DNA of 64,000 nucleotides from CAZJAT01 sp964544145 (lineage in GTDB: Bacteria > Hydrothermota > 32-111): positions 22,048 through 86,047 of the forward strand of contig CAZJAT010000005.1 of NCBI GenBank assembly GCA_964544145.1, in the 5' to 3' direction. Each line of letters opens with the position of its first letter. Position 1 is the stretch's first letter. Positions 7,044 to 16,122 of the stretch are shown in pieces. The notes under the pieces are model-generated. The model was given only the letters and a program-made list of their open reading frames with translations. It searched no databases and was not told the DNA's origin. The position numbers and the translations under genes are program-made.

Positions 7044-9507
7044 CAATATACTAAGTAAAATTCAAAATCCGGCTCAATATACCGGAAATGAATACAATAT
7101 AATTAAAAAGAATTCCAATGGAAAAATAAGAATGATTTTCAGTTTCCCTGATCTCTATTCAATTGGAATGTCTTCATATGGACATAATCTGCTTTATCAG
7201 ATGTTCAATCAGTATTTTGATGTGTATGCTGAACGAGTGTATGCTGTGGAAAAGGATATGGAGTCTGCCATAAGGGAAGGACATATACATTTGAGATCGC
7301 TTGAAACTGGAATGGATGTAAGAGAATCCGATTTTATCGGCTTCACTCTTGAATCTGAAATGACATATACAAATGTATTGCAGATACTTGAACTTTCCGG
7401 CATTCATATATTATCGGAGGAAAGAGAGGAAGATGAACCGATAGTCTGTGCTGGGGGGACTGCTGTTTATAATCCTTTGCCCATGAATGCATTTATTGAT
7501 GTTTTCTTTATAGGTGAAGCAGAGAAGATGGCTGATGATATTGTCAATATTTTGAGAAAGAAAAAAACTGATAATCTGTCACGAAATGAAACAATACAGC
7601 TCTTTGATGAATTGCCGTATACTTATGTGCATTTGAATACAGGAAGTGAAAAGGATGTTTATCAGGTTACAGCTGATAAAATTGATTCCTTTAAATATTT
7701 TAAACGTCCATTGGTACCCAGCTCAAAGGTGGTCCATGACCGTGTTGTCATTGAATTGAGCAGAGGCTGCACAAGGGGATGCCGATTCTGCCAGGCAGGC
7801 TATATATACAGACCTGTGAGAGAAACAAAGAGTGAAGACATTGTCAGCAGCGCAGTGACACAGATAGCTGCAACAGGATATAAAGAGGTATCACTTCTCT
7901 CTCTTTCTGCAACTGATTACACATGTATTAATGAGCTCCTGAGATCATTGACTGAAGCATTGAATGGTGAACAGGCATCAGTCAGTCTTCCCTCATTGAG
8001 AGTTGGAACAGTGGATGAAGCAATTTATGAGCAATTATCACAGGTTAGAAAAGCAGGTATAACCATTGCGCTTGAAACTGCTTCTGAACGGATGAAGGCT
8101 ATAATCAATAAAAACATTTCAGAAGAAGAAGTTATCAGAACAGTGGAATCCGGTTTAACATTCGGTTGGAAACATTTCAAATTATACTTTATGATCGGTT
8201 TGCCTTTTGAAACAGATGAAGATGTTGTTGCTATTGCTGATATTGTTAATCGCATCTCTCAGCAATTCAAGAAAGTCAGATTCAATGTTTCTGTATCACC
8301 TTTTGTACCGAGACCTTTCACACCTTTTCAGTGGGTGGAACAGGCTTCAATGGAAACTATAGCCAGACGTGAAAAAATTATATCGGAAAACATACGAAGC
8401 AGAAATGTGGATTTGAGTTATAGAGAACCGGAAATATCGCTGCTTGAAGGTGTATTTGCAAGAGGTGATGATGATTTATGCAGATTGATCCTTAAAGCAT
8501 ATAATAAAGGTGCAAGGCTTGATCAGTGGAGTGAACATTTTGACTTTAAATTATGGATGAAAGCAGCAGAGGAAGAAAATATTGATTTTGATAAATACAG
8601 AGAGGCATATAAGCCTGATGAACAACTGCCTTGGGATTTCATTAAGACAAAAGTATCACGTTCTTATCTTGAAATGGAATATTTTGCCGCTCAGAACAGA
8701 TCCTATACAGAGGACTGCAGAGATTCTGTATGCACACAATGTTCTGCCTGCAATGGTGAAATAGCAGGTGAAAAAAAACAATTGAAAGCCCATGAAAAAG
8801 AGGAGTCAGGTTTCAAAAGAAGAAAGAGAATAAAAATCATTGCATCGCAGGAAAGGAGAATCAAATTATTTATGGCATATACTGTATCAGAGGATTTTAA
8901 ATATATATCACATCTTGCAATGATTAATCTGCTATCTGCAGGTATGAGAAGAAGTGGAATTGATTTTCTTTATACACAGGGTTTTAATCCAAAAATAAAA
9001 GCTGTTTATGGACCGCCAAAACCAGTTGGAGTATTCTCTGATATGGAAATAATGGAAGCATTTGTTTTAAGCAAACCTAATGCTGATATTATCAATGATA
9101 TTAATAGAGCAATGCCTGATGGTATTCGTTTTACACATATTAGAGAAATGGTATCTGACAAAATGTCAGTAATGAAACAGTTGAATAGATTATCTATGAT
9201 TGTTGAGACTGAAATAACTGAAAGTATAAGGGAAAACATAAAAACATTCATTGACAGTAAATCTTTCATCACCAAACGATTAAAAAATGATAGAATAGAA
9301 GAAGTGGATATAAGACCTTTTGTTGAAAGGATTGATATATTTGATTCTTATATAAGGATTATATTACTGTATAATATACAGGGAGGAGTTAAATTTGAGG
9401 AGCTTATCAGAGATGTTTTGAATATTGGAGAACAGGAGAAGAGAATAAGAAGAGAAAAATTTTATAAAATCGAAAATAATATTGAACATTCAATAGAGGA
9501 ATTATGA
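7030..9507 (+). CDS. radical SAM protein fused to a DUF2344 domain
   Basis: 825 residues. The N-terminal ~230 residues resemble the B12-binding-like region of the TIGR03960 family, followed by a radical SAM core whose cluster motif is CTRGCRFC near residue 246 (CX3CX2C). A CTQCSAC cluster occurs near residue 567, and from about residue 610 a DUF2344 domain (TIGR03936 type) starts with YISHLAMINLL and GFNPKIK. In many bacteria the two parts are separate neighbours upstream of RNase G and rplU; here they are one chain with RNase G directly downstream (4-base overlap). Probably tRNA/ribosome-linked, but the reaction is unknown. Confidence 0.9.
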   Translation: MNYPDNILSKIQNPAQYTGNEYNIIKKNSNGKIRMIFSFPDLYSIGMSSYGHNLLYQMFNQYFDVYAERVYAVEKDMESAIREGHIHLRSLETGMDVRESDFIGFTLESEMTYTNVLQILELSGIHILSEEREEDEPIVCAGGTAVYNPLPMNAFIDVFFIGEAEKMADDIVNILRKKKTDNLSRNETIQLFDELPYTYVHLNTGSEKDVYQVTADKIDSFKYFKRPLVPSSKVVHDRVVIELSRGCTRGCRFCQAGYIYRPVRETKSEDIVSSAVTQIAATGYKEVSLLSLSATDYTCINELLRSLTEALNGEQASVSLPSLRVGTVDEAIYEQLSQVRKAGITIALETASERMKAIINKNISEEEVIRTVESGLTFGWKHFKLYFMIGLPFETDEDVVAIADIVNRISQQFKKVRFNVSVSPFVPRPFTPFQWVEQASMETIARREKIISENIRSRNVDLSYREPEISLLEGVFARGDDDLCRLILKAYNKGARLDQWSEHFDFKLWMKAAEEENIDFDKYREAYKPDEQLPWDFIKTKVSRSYLEMEYFAAQNRSYTEDCRDSVCTQCSACNGEIAGEKKQLKAHEKEESGFKRRKRIKIIASQERRIKLFMAYTVSEDFKYISHLAMINLLSAGMRRSGIDFLYTQGFNPKIKAVYGPPKPVGVFSDMEIMEAFVLSKPNADIINDINRAMPDGIRFTHIREMVSDKMSVMKQLNRLSMIVETEITESIRENIKTFIDSKSFITKRLKNDRIEEVDIRPFVERIDIFDSYIRIILLYNIQGGVKFEELIRDVLNIGEQEKRIRREKFYKIENNIEHSIEEL

Positions 9508-10994
9508 ATTCATTATATATAACAGAAATGCACAATGATGTGATTATTGCATACAGAAGTGAAGGAAAACTGACCGAGATTATGGTGGAAAATGAAAAGA
9601 GTCAGTCAATAATAGGCAATATCTATAAAGCAAAGGTAATATCAGTATCATCAGGCCTTAAGGCTGCTTTTGTTGATTATGGGGAGAGGAAAAAGGGTTT
9701 TCTTCCTCTTAATTCATCAGATGGAAGAGTGAAATTCTCTTTAGAGGGAGTTATTGATGAAGATGTTTTTGCTGAGAGAAAAATAAATGAGAATGATGAA
9801 ATACTTGTTCAAATCGAGAGAGAACAGATCAGTGTTAAAGGCGCAAGATTGACATCATATATAACAATACCGGGTAATTTTATGGTATTGGTGCCTGATG
9901 TTCATTTTGTAGGTGTATCAAAGAAGATTAGAGACAGGAAATTCAGAAATGAAATAAAGCAGTATATCAGAAAATTCCTGGATCCCAATATGGGTGTTAT
10001 CATCCGGACAGCTGCTTATGATGCTCGAAAATCTCAAATAAAAAAAGAATACAAAGATTTGGTTAATATGTGGAAAAAAGTAGAGAAAAATACTGCATCA
10101 CTAGAAACGCCTGCACTGGTGTTTAAAGAAAGTTCATTTATCATCAAAACAATAAGAAATATTATGAAAAAGGGATTGGATGAAATCATCACAGATTCAA
10201 AGGACACATATAATGATATTATGCGTTATTTTTCCTTTGTTAATCCGCGTATGAAGAAAAAGGTTTCTTTTTATCAATTTGAAGTGCCATTACTGTCATA
10301 TCATGAGATTGACAGGGAGATGGAAACAATGTTTGACGACAATGTATATCTCAAACATGGTGCATATATTATTATTGAACCGACAGAAGCACTAACTGCA
10401 ATAGATGTAAATAGCGGGAAAATGTCAAGAAAGATAGATAATAAAAATCTGATAACAGATGTTAATTTGATGGCAGCAGAGGAAATCGCACGCCAGCTAC
10501 AGTTAAGGGATATCGGAGGTCTGATTGTTGTTGATTTTATTGATATGAATGATGAGGTAAGCAAACGAAAGGTAGTATCTGAATTTAAGAGGTTTCTGCG
10601 CAATGACAGATCCACAACAAGGGTATTAAAGGTATCTAAATTCGGATTAGTGGAGATGACGAGGAAGAGGGTGCGCCCTACTGCCATTGATCTTTTTGTT
10701 GAAAAATGCAATTGCTGCCAAGGTAAGGGATATACACCGAAACCGGTATATACTGCATTAAAATTTGTACGTTGGCTTAAGGAAAACGGGAAGACATACA
10801 AGAATGATACATTGATTGTTACAGGCAGAGAAGATGTGATAAATGAAATAAACAAAATTTTGAAACCCTATCTGCGTTCTATAATGAAAGATTGGATGCT
10901 TGATATCAAGATTGAAGATAATGAAGGAATAAAAAAGGGATTTCTTGAGATCTATTCCTATAAGAAGCTGGAAAAGGTTGCAGCAATAAATTAA
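9504..10994 (+). CDS. rng: ribonuclease G (RNase E/G family)
   Basis: 496 residues, typical for RNase G. An S1-like RNA-binding domain spans about residues 35-125 (GNIYKAKV, AAFVDYGERKKGFL). The catalytic magnesium-binding aspartates are in AIDVNSG (about residue 300) and VVDFIDM, and the zinc-link equivalent is CNCCQGKG near residue 402. RNase G is a 5'-end-dependent endoribonuclease that matures 16S rRNA and takes part in mRNA decay. It lacks the long C-terminal scaffold of RNase E. It overlaps the radical SAM gene by 4 bases; the following intergenic region holds the gcv promoter. Confidence 0.95.
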   Translation: MNSLYITEMHNDVIIAYRSEGKLTEIMVENEKSQSIIGNIYKAKVISVSSGLKAAFVDYGERKKGFLPLNSSDGRVKFSLEGVIDEDVFAERKINENDEILVQIEREQISVKGARLTSYITIPGNFMVLVPDVHFVGVSKKIRDRKFRNEIKQYIRKFLDPNMGVIIRTAAYDARKSQIKKEYKDLVNMWKKVEKNTASLETPALVFKESSFIIKTIRNIMKKGLDEIITDSKDTYNDIMRYFSFVNPRMKKKVSFYQFEVPLLSYHEIDREMETMFDDNVYLKHGAYIIIEPTEALTAIDVNSGKMSRKIDNKNLITDVNLMAAEEIARQLQLRDIGGLIVVDFIDMNDEVSKRKVVSEFKRFLRNDRSTTRVLKVSKFGLVEMTRKRVRPTAIDLFVEKCNCCQGKGYTPKPVYTALKFVRWLKENGKTYKNDTLIVTGREDVINEINKILKPYLRSIMKDWMLDIKIEDNEGIKKGFLEIYSYKKLEKVAAIN

Positions 10995-11087
10995 CAATTT
11001 GTATATTGTCTGCATGAGCAATGTATATGTGCTGAAATCGGGGATTATTGTTTTGGAATCCTTCTTAAACGAATAAATAACATGATT

Positions 11088-11115
11088 TATACAACGATTG
11101 TCAAAATCGTGTATA
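11088..11115. promoter_or_regulatory. inverted repeat just upstream of the gcv promoter
   Basis: TATAC-A-ACGATT (11088-11099) pairs with AATCGT-GTATA (11105-11115) giving 11 base pairs with one bulged A and a 5-base loop. It ends 4 bases before the -35 element of the gcv promoter, and no T-run follows, so it is more likely an operator or activator site than a terminator for rng. The rest of the 203-base gap shows no glycine-riboswitch core. Confidence 0.4.
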
Positions 11116-11119
11116 CCTG

Positions 11120-11147
11120 TTGAAATTTGTCCATTTAATAGTATAAT
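11120..11147 (+). promoter_or_regulatory. sigma70-like promoter of the gcv operon
   Basis: TTGAAA (11120-11125), 16-base spacer, TATAAT (11142-11147). It predicts a leader of roughly 45 bases before the GTG start at 11198, with GGAGG at 11189-11193. Confidence 0.65.
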
Positions 11148-11197
11148 ATTTATCTGATTTTAAGAGATATTTTATATTATTTTAAAATGGAGGACCT

Positions 11198-12289
11198 GTG
11201 GATAAAAAGACAGCATTGTATGATGCACACATTGAAAAAGGCGGGAAAATGGTTCCCTTTGCCGGTTATATTATGCCTGTTCAGTTTCAGGGTATTGTTC
11301 ACGAAGTAAAACGTGTACGCTCAACTGCTGGTGTATTTGATGTTTCACATATGGGAGAAATTAATGTTACAGGTGAAAGAAGAAAAGAATTTGTAAATCA
11401 TATTACAACAAATAATGTAATGGATTTAAAACCGAATCAGGTTCAATATTCAATGATGCTCTATGAAAACGGTGGTATTGTTGATGACCTGCTTGTTTAT
11501 AATCTGAAAGACAGAATTCTGCTTGTTGTTAATGCTTCAAACACAGATAAGGATTTTGAATGGATAATGAACAACAAATGGGATGATGTCGAGATTGAGA
11601 ATATTTCATCATCAATTTCACAGATTGCACTGCAGGGACCTAAATCAAATGATATTATGAAAGAGCTGACAGATTATGATCTTGATTCAATACCGTTTTA
11701 CCATGCAGCAGAGACAGATGTGTGCGGTATAAATGCTGTATTGTCAAGAACCGGTTATACGGGTGAAGATGGATTTGAGATATATATGCCCAATGAACAT
11801 GCAATGAATATATATAAGAAGATGATGAACGCCGGAGCAGAATATGATATTGAACCCATAGGTCTGGGTGCAAGAGATACACTTCGCTTAGAGATGAGAT
11901 ATATGCTGTATGGCAATGATATTACAAAGGACACAACACCTCTTGAAGCGGGACTTTCATGGGCAGTCAAAATGACAAAGGATGAATTTATAGGCAGGGA
12001 TGTATTGATAAAACAGAAAGAAGACGGGTTAACAAAACGCTTATGTGCATTTGAAATGCTTGAACGGGGCATACCCAGGCATGATTACAGGATATTTATT
12101 GATAATGAAGATATGGGTTTTGTTACAAGCGGCAATGCTTCACCGTCATTGGATAAATACATAGGACTGGGTTATGTGAAGGTACCATATAATAAAGTAG
12201 GTAATGAGATCTATATTCAGATAAGAGATAAAATGGTTAAGGCTTTGACAGTTAAACCGCCATTCTATAAGAATGGTTCACACAAATAG
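11198..12289 (+). CDS. gcvT: glycine cleavage system T protein (aminomethyltransferase)
   Basis: 363 residues starting with GTG at 11198, chosen because GGAGG sits 4 bases upstream; the first in-frame ATG would remove conserved N-terminal sequence. Motifs include HEKGGKMVPFAGY-like N-terminus, FDVSHMGE, RTGYTGEDGFEIY and GLGARDTLRLE. The T protein transfers the methylene carbon from aminomethyl-lipoyl-H protein to tetrahydrofolate, releasing ammonia. It is followed by gcvH (9-base gap) and gcvPA (10-base gap), the usual T-H-P1 order, all from the promoter at 11120. Confidence 0.97.
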   Translation: MDKKTALYDAHIEKGGKMVPFAGYIMPVQFQGIVHEVKRVRSTAGVFDVSHMGEINVTGERRKEFVNHITTNNVMDLKPNQVQYSMMLYENGGIVDDLLVYNLKDRILLVVNASNTDKDFEWIMNNKWDDVEIENISSSISQIALQGPKSNDIMKELTDYDLDSIPFYHAAETDVCGINAVLSRTGYTGEDGFEIYMPNEHAMNIYKKMMNAGAEYDIEPIGLGARDTLRLEMRYMLYGNDITKDTTPLEAGLSWAVKMTKDEFIGRDVLIKQKEDGLTKRLCAFEMLERGIPRHDYRIFIDNEDMGFVTSGNASPSLDKYIGLGYVKVPYNKVGNEIYIQIRDKMVKALTVKPPFYKNGSHK

Positions 12290-12298
12290 GAGGAAACG

Positions 12299-12682
12299 AT
12301 GAACGCACCTAAGGATTTGAAATATACAAAATCACATGAATGGATCAAAATAGATGGTAATATTGCTATTCAGGGTATTACAGATTATGCGCAGAATGAA
12401 TTATCTGATATTGCATTCGTTGAATTGCCTGACATAGGAAATGCAGTTAAAATGGGTGAGTCCTGCGGTACTATTGAAGCTGTAAAAGCAGTATCAGATC
12501 TCTATGCTGCTGTTTCTGGAGAGATTGTGGAAATTAATAATTCAATTGCAGATGGTCCTGAAATTATCAATGAGGATGCATTCGGTAAAGGATGGTTTTT
12601 TAAGATTAAAATGAATGACATTGCAGAAGTTGATAAATTGTTGAATGCTGAAGAATATGTAAAATTCACTGAAGAAGAATAA
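12299..12682 (+). CDS. gcvH: glycine cleavage system H protein (lipoyl carrier)
   Basis: 127 residues, standard length. The lipoylation site is K63 in the EAVKAVSD motif, preceded by YAQNELSDIAFVELP and followed by GWFFKI, all family signatures. The lipoyl arm shuttles the aminomethyl group from P protein to T protein and is reoxidised by the L protein. AGGAGG at 12288-12293 supports the start. Confidence 0.97.
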   Translation: MNAPKDLKYTKSHEWIKIDGNIAIQGITDYAQNELSDIAFVELPDIGNAVKMGESCGTIEAVKAVSDLYAAVSGEIVEINNSIADGPEIINEDAFGKGWFFKIKMNDIAEVDKLLNAEEYVKFTEEE

Positions 12683-12692
12683 TGGAGAAAAT

Positions 12693-14030
12693 ATGAAATA
12701 TATTCCTTCCGGAAAAAAGGAATTTGAAGATATGCTCAAGGGATTGGGTATAAAATCATTTGATGAATTAATAACACATATCCCGGAACAGATGCGTGAT
12801 AGGGATCTTCAAATTGAAGAGGGCATATCTGAATTCGAATTAATGAAAAAAGCAAAATTGATTGCTGGAAAAAACAAAAATACCGCAAATAACATCTCAT
12901 TTATGGGCTGTGGTATTTATGATCATTATATTCCCCCCGCAGTGAGACACATTGCATTGAGACCCGAGTTTTACACTGCTTATACACCATATCAGGCTGA
13001 GGTGTCCCAGGGTACATTGCAGGTAATATATGAATTTCAATCAATGATTTGTGAGCTGTATGACATGGATATATCCAATGCTTCAATGTATGATGGTGCA
13101 TCATCCACTGCTGAGGCATGCCATATGGCAATTGGTATTCAAAAGAAAAAGAGTATATTATTGTCTGACATGCTTCATCCGTCAATAAAAGCAGTTATAG
13201 GCACATATCTAAAGGGAATGGATATTCAATATGACACAGTTAGTTCAATAAATGGTTTAACAGATATATTGGATCTAAAGAATAAACTAACCGATAATAC
13301 TGCGGCATTTGTAATACAGACACCCAATTTCCTTGGTTGCCTGGAAGACATGGCAGGAATTGCAGAAATAGTAAAAAACAGCAGTGCAATGCTGATTGTA
13401 AATCAAAATCCCATGTCATTGGGTTTACTGAAACCCCCTGGTTTCTATGATGCAGATATTGCAGTAGGGGAAGCTCAGACATTGGGCATACAACAGGCAT
13501 TCGGCGGTCCTCTGATAGGTGTATTTACTGCAAAAAAACAATATGCACGTTCTATGCCAGGCAGAATTATAGGTAAAACGGTTGATATTAAGAATCGAGA
13601 AGGATATGTAATGACCCTGCAAACAAGGGAACAGCATATAAGAAGAGAAAAAGCAACAAGTAATATATGTACAAATGAAGGATTATGTCTTCTTATGTCA
13701 ACAGTCTATATGGAGCTTTTAGGAAGAGAAGGTTTTTATACTGTATCAAGGGATTCTGCTGCAGCAGCACATTATCTGCAAACCAGTATGAATGGTATAA
13801 GCGGTATTGAAATGATTTATAATAATGAGTTTTATAATGAATTTCCGGTAAAGATAAAAAACCTCAATACTGTTTATGAAGATATGAAAAAACTTGGATA
13901 TTTGATGGGAGTTAAAATGCATCAATTTGGAGATAAATACAAGGATGTAATTCTGCTCGCTGCTACTGAAAAGAGGTCCAGGCAAGAAATTGATAAATTT
14001 ATCATGGATTTGAAAGGGGTGTGTAAATGA
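12693..14030 (+). CDS. gcvPA: glycine dehydrogenase (decarboxylating) subunit 1
   Basis: 445 residues, the usual size of the alpha subunit of two-subunit P protein. GCGIYDHYIPPAVR near residue 70, YTPYQAEVSQGTLQ and the C-terminal TREQHIRREKATSNI block identify it. The pyridoxal-phosphate lysine lies on the partner subunit GcvPB, which would normally follow directly but is not next here or elsewhere in the window; it must be encoded elsewhere. The stop overlaps the next gene by 4 bases, so translation couples it to a small GYD-like protein instead. Confidence 0.95.
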   Translation: MKYIPSGKKEFEDMLKGLGIKSFDELITHIPEQMRDRDLQIEEGISEFELMKKAKLIAGKNKNTANNISFMGCGIYDHYIPPAVRHIALRPEFYTAYTPYQAEVSQGTLQVIYEFQSMICELYDMDISNASMYDGASSTAEACHMAIGIQKKKSILLSDMLHPSIKAVIGTYLKGMDIQYDTVSSINGLTDILDLKNKLTDNTAAFVIQTPNFLGCLEDMAGIAEIVKNSSAMLIVNQNPMSLGLLKPPGFYDADIAVGEAQTLGIQQAFGGPLIGVFTAKKQYARSMPGRIIGKTVDIKNREGYVMTLQTREQHIRREKATSNICTNEGLCLLMSTVYMELLGREGFYTVSRDSAAAAHYLQTSMNGISGIEMIYNNEFYNEFPVKIKNLNTVYEDMKKLGYLMGVKMHQFGDKYKDVILLAATEKRSRQEIDKFIMDLKGVCK

Positions 14031-14269
14031 TTTTTGTGACTAAGATGGATATTATTTCAGGTAAGACAGATGAAGCAATTGAATTGGTGAAAACTGTAAA
14101 AGCACCTGATAATATAAAAATAAATAATTTTTATCAAATGTTCGGTAAACCGGATTTCTACCTTATATTTGAAGCTCCTGATGAAGACAAAGCACTTGAT
14201 TTTGTGATGCACTACACTTCAGCATTGGACACATCTACATCACTAGGTATATCAATAGATGAACTGTAG
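14027..14269 (+). CDS. small GYD/DUF3303-like alpha-beta protein
   Basis: 80 residues. The pattern is beta-alpha-beta with FYQMFGKPDFYLIFEAPDED, which resembles the 'fY..G.yD.v.i.EapD' block of GYD-domain proteins (ferredoxin-like fold, dimeric). No function is established for most such proteins. It overlaps gcvPA by 4 bases and precedes the cobalamin adenosyltransferase by 5 bases, so it belongs to this operon. It may be a small ligand-sensing or oligomerising accessory protein, which is inference only. Confidence 0.6.
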   Translation: MIFVTKMDIISGKTDEAIELVKTVKAPDNIKINNFYQMFGKPDFYLIFEAPDEDKALDFVMHYTSALDTSTSLGISIDEL

Positions 14270-14274
14270 GTTTT

Positions 14275-14790
14275 ATGAATAAAGGTAAAACTCATATATA
14301 TACCGGTAATGGAAAAGGTAAAACAACGGCAGCTTTGGGATTAGCAATGAGAGCAGTGGGACATGGCATGAGTGTTATTATGATTCAATTTATGAAGAAA
14401 AATGAAATGTATGGTGAATATGCAGTGATGAGTAAAATTGCTCAAATAGAACAATTCGGCACAAATGAATTTGTCAATCTTGACAATCCAACAGATATTG
14501 ATATTAGTGAAGCAGAGTCCGGATTAAAATTTGCTGAAACGATAATTATGGCAGGAACATATGATGTAATTATTCTCGATGAAATACTTGTTGCTGTTTC
14601 ATTTGGTTTGATACCTGAAGATAGCGTTATTGAATTAATGAAATTGTGCAGGGGAAATGCTGAATTGATATTAACAGGCAGGGGTGCAAGTGATGTTATA
14701 ATTGATGAAGCTGATTTAGTAACTGAAATGTGTGAAATAAAACATTATTACAGTAAGGGTATAATCGCACGGGAAGGTGTTGAATATTGA
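14275..14790 (+). CDS. cobO: cob(I)alamin adenosyltransferase (CobO/BtuR type)
   Basis: 171 residues. The N-terminus holds the P-loop GNGKGKTTAALG and then MIQFMKK, with VIILDEI in the middle and ELILTGRG towards the end, the CobO/BtuR/CobA signatures. The enzyme transfers the adenosyl group of ATP to cob(I)alamin or corrinoid to make adenosylcobalamin. Its place just before meaB and the B12-binding mutase subunit suggests it supplies coenzyme to that mutase. It overlaps meaB by 4 bases. Confidence 0.9.
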   Translation: MNKGKTHIYTGNGKGKTTAALGLAMRAVGHGMSVIMIQFMKKNEMYGEYAVMSKIAQIEQFGTNEFVNLDNPTDIDISEAESGLKFAETIIMAGTYDVIILDEILVAVSFGLIPEDSVIELMKLCRGNAELILTGRGASDVIIDEADLVTEMCEIKHYYSKGIIAREGVEY

Positions 14791-15725
14791 CTGAAAAATT
14801 ATTAAAAGAATTTATTAGCGGTGATAAAAAAGCTTTAGCAAGGATTATCACATTGATTGAAAACGAGACATCACAGGGAATAGAATTACTCAGCAATATT
14901 TACACTATAGATAAAATGGGATATCGAATAGGAATAACCGGTGCTCCGGGTGTAGGGAAGTCAACTACAGTCAATGCTCTGATAGAACAATTTACAGATA
15001 AAGAAAGTATTGGTATAATCGCAGTTGACCCTTCAAGTCCTTTTACAGGAGGGGCAATACTTGGTGATCGACTAAGAATGACAAATAGTTTAAAATATGA
15101 AAATGTTTACATACGTTCTGCCGCATCAAGGGGATCAATGGGAGGACTTGCTACTTCAACTGAAAGTATAGCAACTGCTATGGAAAAATTCGGCAAATCT
15201 ACAATATTGATTGAAACAGTCGGTGTAGGGCAGAGTGAATTGGATGTAATGGAGATTGCGGATACTGTGATAGTCATTTTAGTGCCGGAATCAGGAGATT
15301 CAATTCAAGCAATGAAAGCAGGGATAATGGAAATAGGAGATATTTTTGTGATAAATAAATCTGACAGAGAAGGTGCAGACCGAGCAGTTCAGTATGTAAA
15401 ATCAGTATTATCAATGAATGGAAAGAAAAAATGGAATCCGCCTGTAATTAAGATGAGTGCAAAACAGAACTTGAATGCGGATAAATTAATGGAATCTATT
15501 CTAAAACATAAAAAGTATCTTGAAGAGAATAAGTTGTTTGAAGCTAACAGGGAAAAAAGAAGAAAAAAGGAAATTGAAGAAATTATGAGGGATATGTTCA
15601 GCAGAGTAATAAGAAAAAAACTAAATAATTATAATTATTCTGAATTTTCCCCCCATAAGATGGCAGAGCAGATTATGAAAAATATTGAAAAAAAAGATAT
15701 GGAGGAATTATGGAAAAAAGGATAA
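14787..15725 (+). CDS. meaB: methylmalonyl-CoA mutase-associated GTPase MeaB
   Basis: 312 residues, starting with TTG at 14787 inside the cobO stop region (no ATG available before conserved sequence). Walker A GAPGVGKST near residue 52, VDPSSPFTGGAILGDR, and NKSDREGA (G4 motif) identify the MeaB/ArgK family. MeaB is a G3E GTPase that gates adenosylcobalamin loading into acyl-CoA mutases and protects them from inactivation. It overlaps the B12-binding subunit by 16 bases, consistent with tight coupling to the mutase. Confidence 0.95.
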   Translation: MTEKLLKEFISGDKKALARIITLIENETSQGIELLSNIYTIDKMGYRIGITGAPGVGKSTTVNALIEQFTDKESIGIIAVDPSSPFTGGAILGDRLRMTNSLKYENVYIRSAASRGSMGGLATSTESIATAMEKFGKSTILIETVGVGQSELDVMEIADTVIVILVPESGDSIQAMKAGIMEIGDIFVINKSDREGADRAVQYVKSVLSMNGKKKWNPPVIKMSAKQNLNADKLMESILKHKKYLEENKLFEANREKRRKKEIEEIMRDMFSRVIRKKLNNYNYSEFSPHKMAEQIMKNIEKKDMEELWKKG

Positions 15726-16111
15726 GGGTACTTATCGCTAAACCGGGACTTGACGGGCATGACAGAGGAGCTAAGGTTATTGCGAGAGCATTATCAGATG
15801 CAGGAATGGAAGTTATTTATACAGGATTGCACCAGACACCGGAAAACATTATAAAGACAGCTATTGAAGAAGATGTTGATGTGGTTGGACTGTCAATTCT
15901 CTCAGGAGCGCATATGACTATTATCCCTAAAGTCATTGAATTATTGAGGGTAGAAGGAAGAGATGATGTATTATTGACAGGCGGAGGAATTATTCCTGAA
16001 GATGATATGAAAAAATTGGAACAAATGGGTTCAGGCAAATTGTTCGGCCCGGGTTCAAAAACGTCTGATATCATTGAATATATAAATGAATGGTATAATA
16101 AAAATAAATAA
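15710..16111 (+). CDS. B12-binding small subunit of an acyl-CoA mutase
   Basis: 133 residues forming one cobalamin-binding domain. KPGLDGHDRGAKV carries the DxHxxG motif whose His ligates cobalt; LSGAH and LLTGGGIIP line the nucleotide-tail pocket. This matches the stand-alone small subunit of methylmalonyl-CoA, isobutyryl-CoA or related mutases. The large catalytic subunit is absent from this window, so substrate cannot be assigned; coupling to MeaB and to an acyl-CoA dehydrogenase favours branched or propionyl-type acyl-CoA metabolism (inference). GGAGG at 15700-15704 sets the start. Confidence 0.92.
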   Translation: MEKRIRVLIAKPGLDGHDRGAKVIARALSDAGMEVIYTGLHQTPENIIKTAIEEDVDVVGLSILSGAHMTIIPKVIELLRVEGRDDVLLTGGGIIPEDDMKKLEQMGSGKLFGPGSKTSDIIEYINEWYNKNK

Positions 16112-16122
16112 TGGAGGTCATT

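Noticed and set aside
10301..10855. 184-codon open frame antisense to RNase G
   Set aside because: Fully overlapped by rng with strong family motifs; no independent promoter, ribosome site or domain.
10995..11197. Glycine riboswitch before gcvT
   Set aside because: The 203-base gap lacks the conserved glycine-aptamer core; only a promoter and a simple inverted repeat were found.
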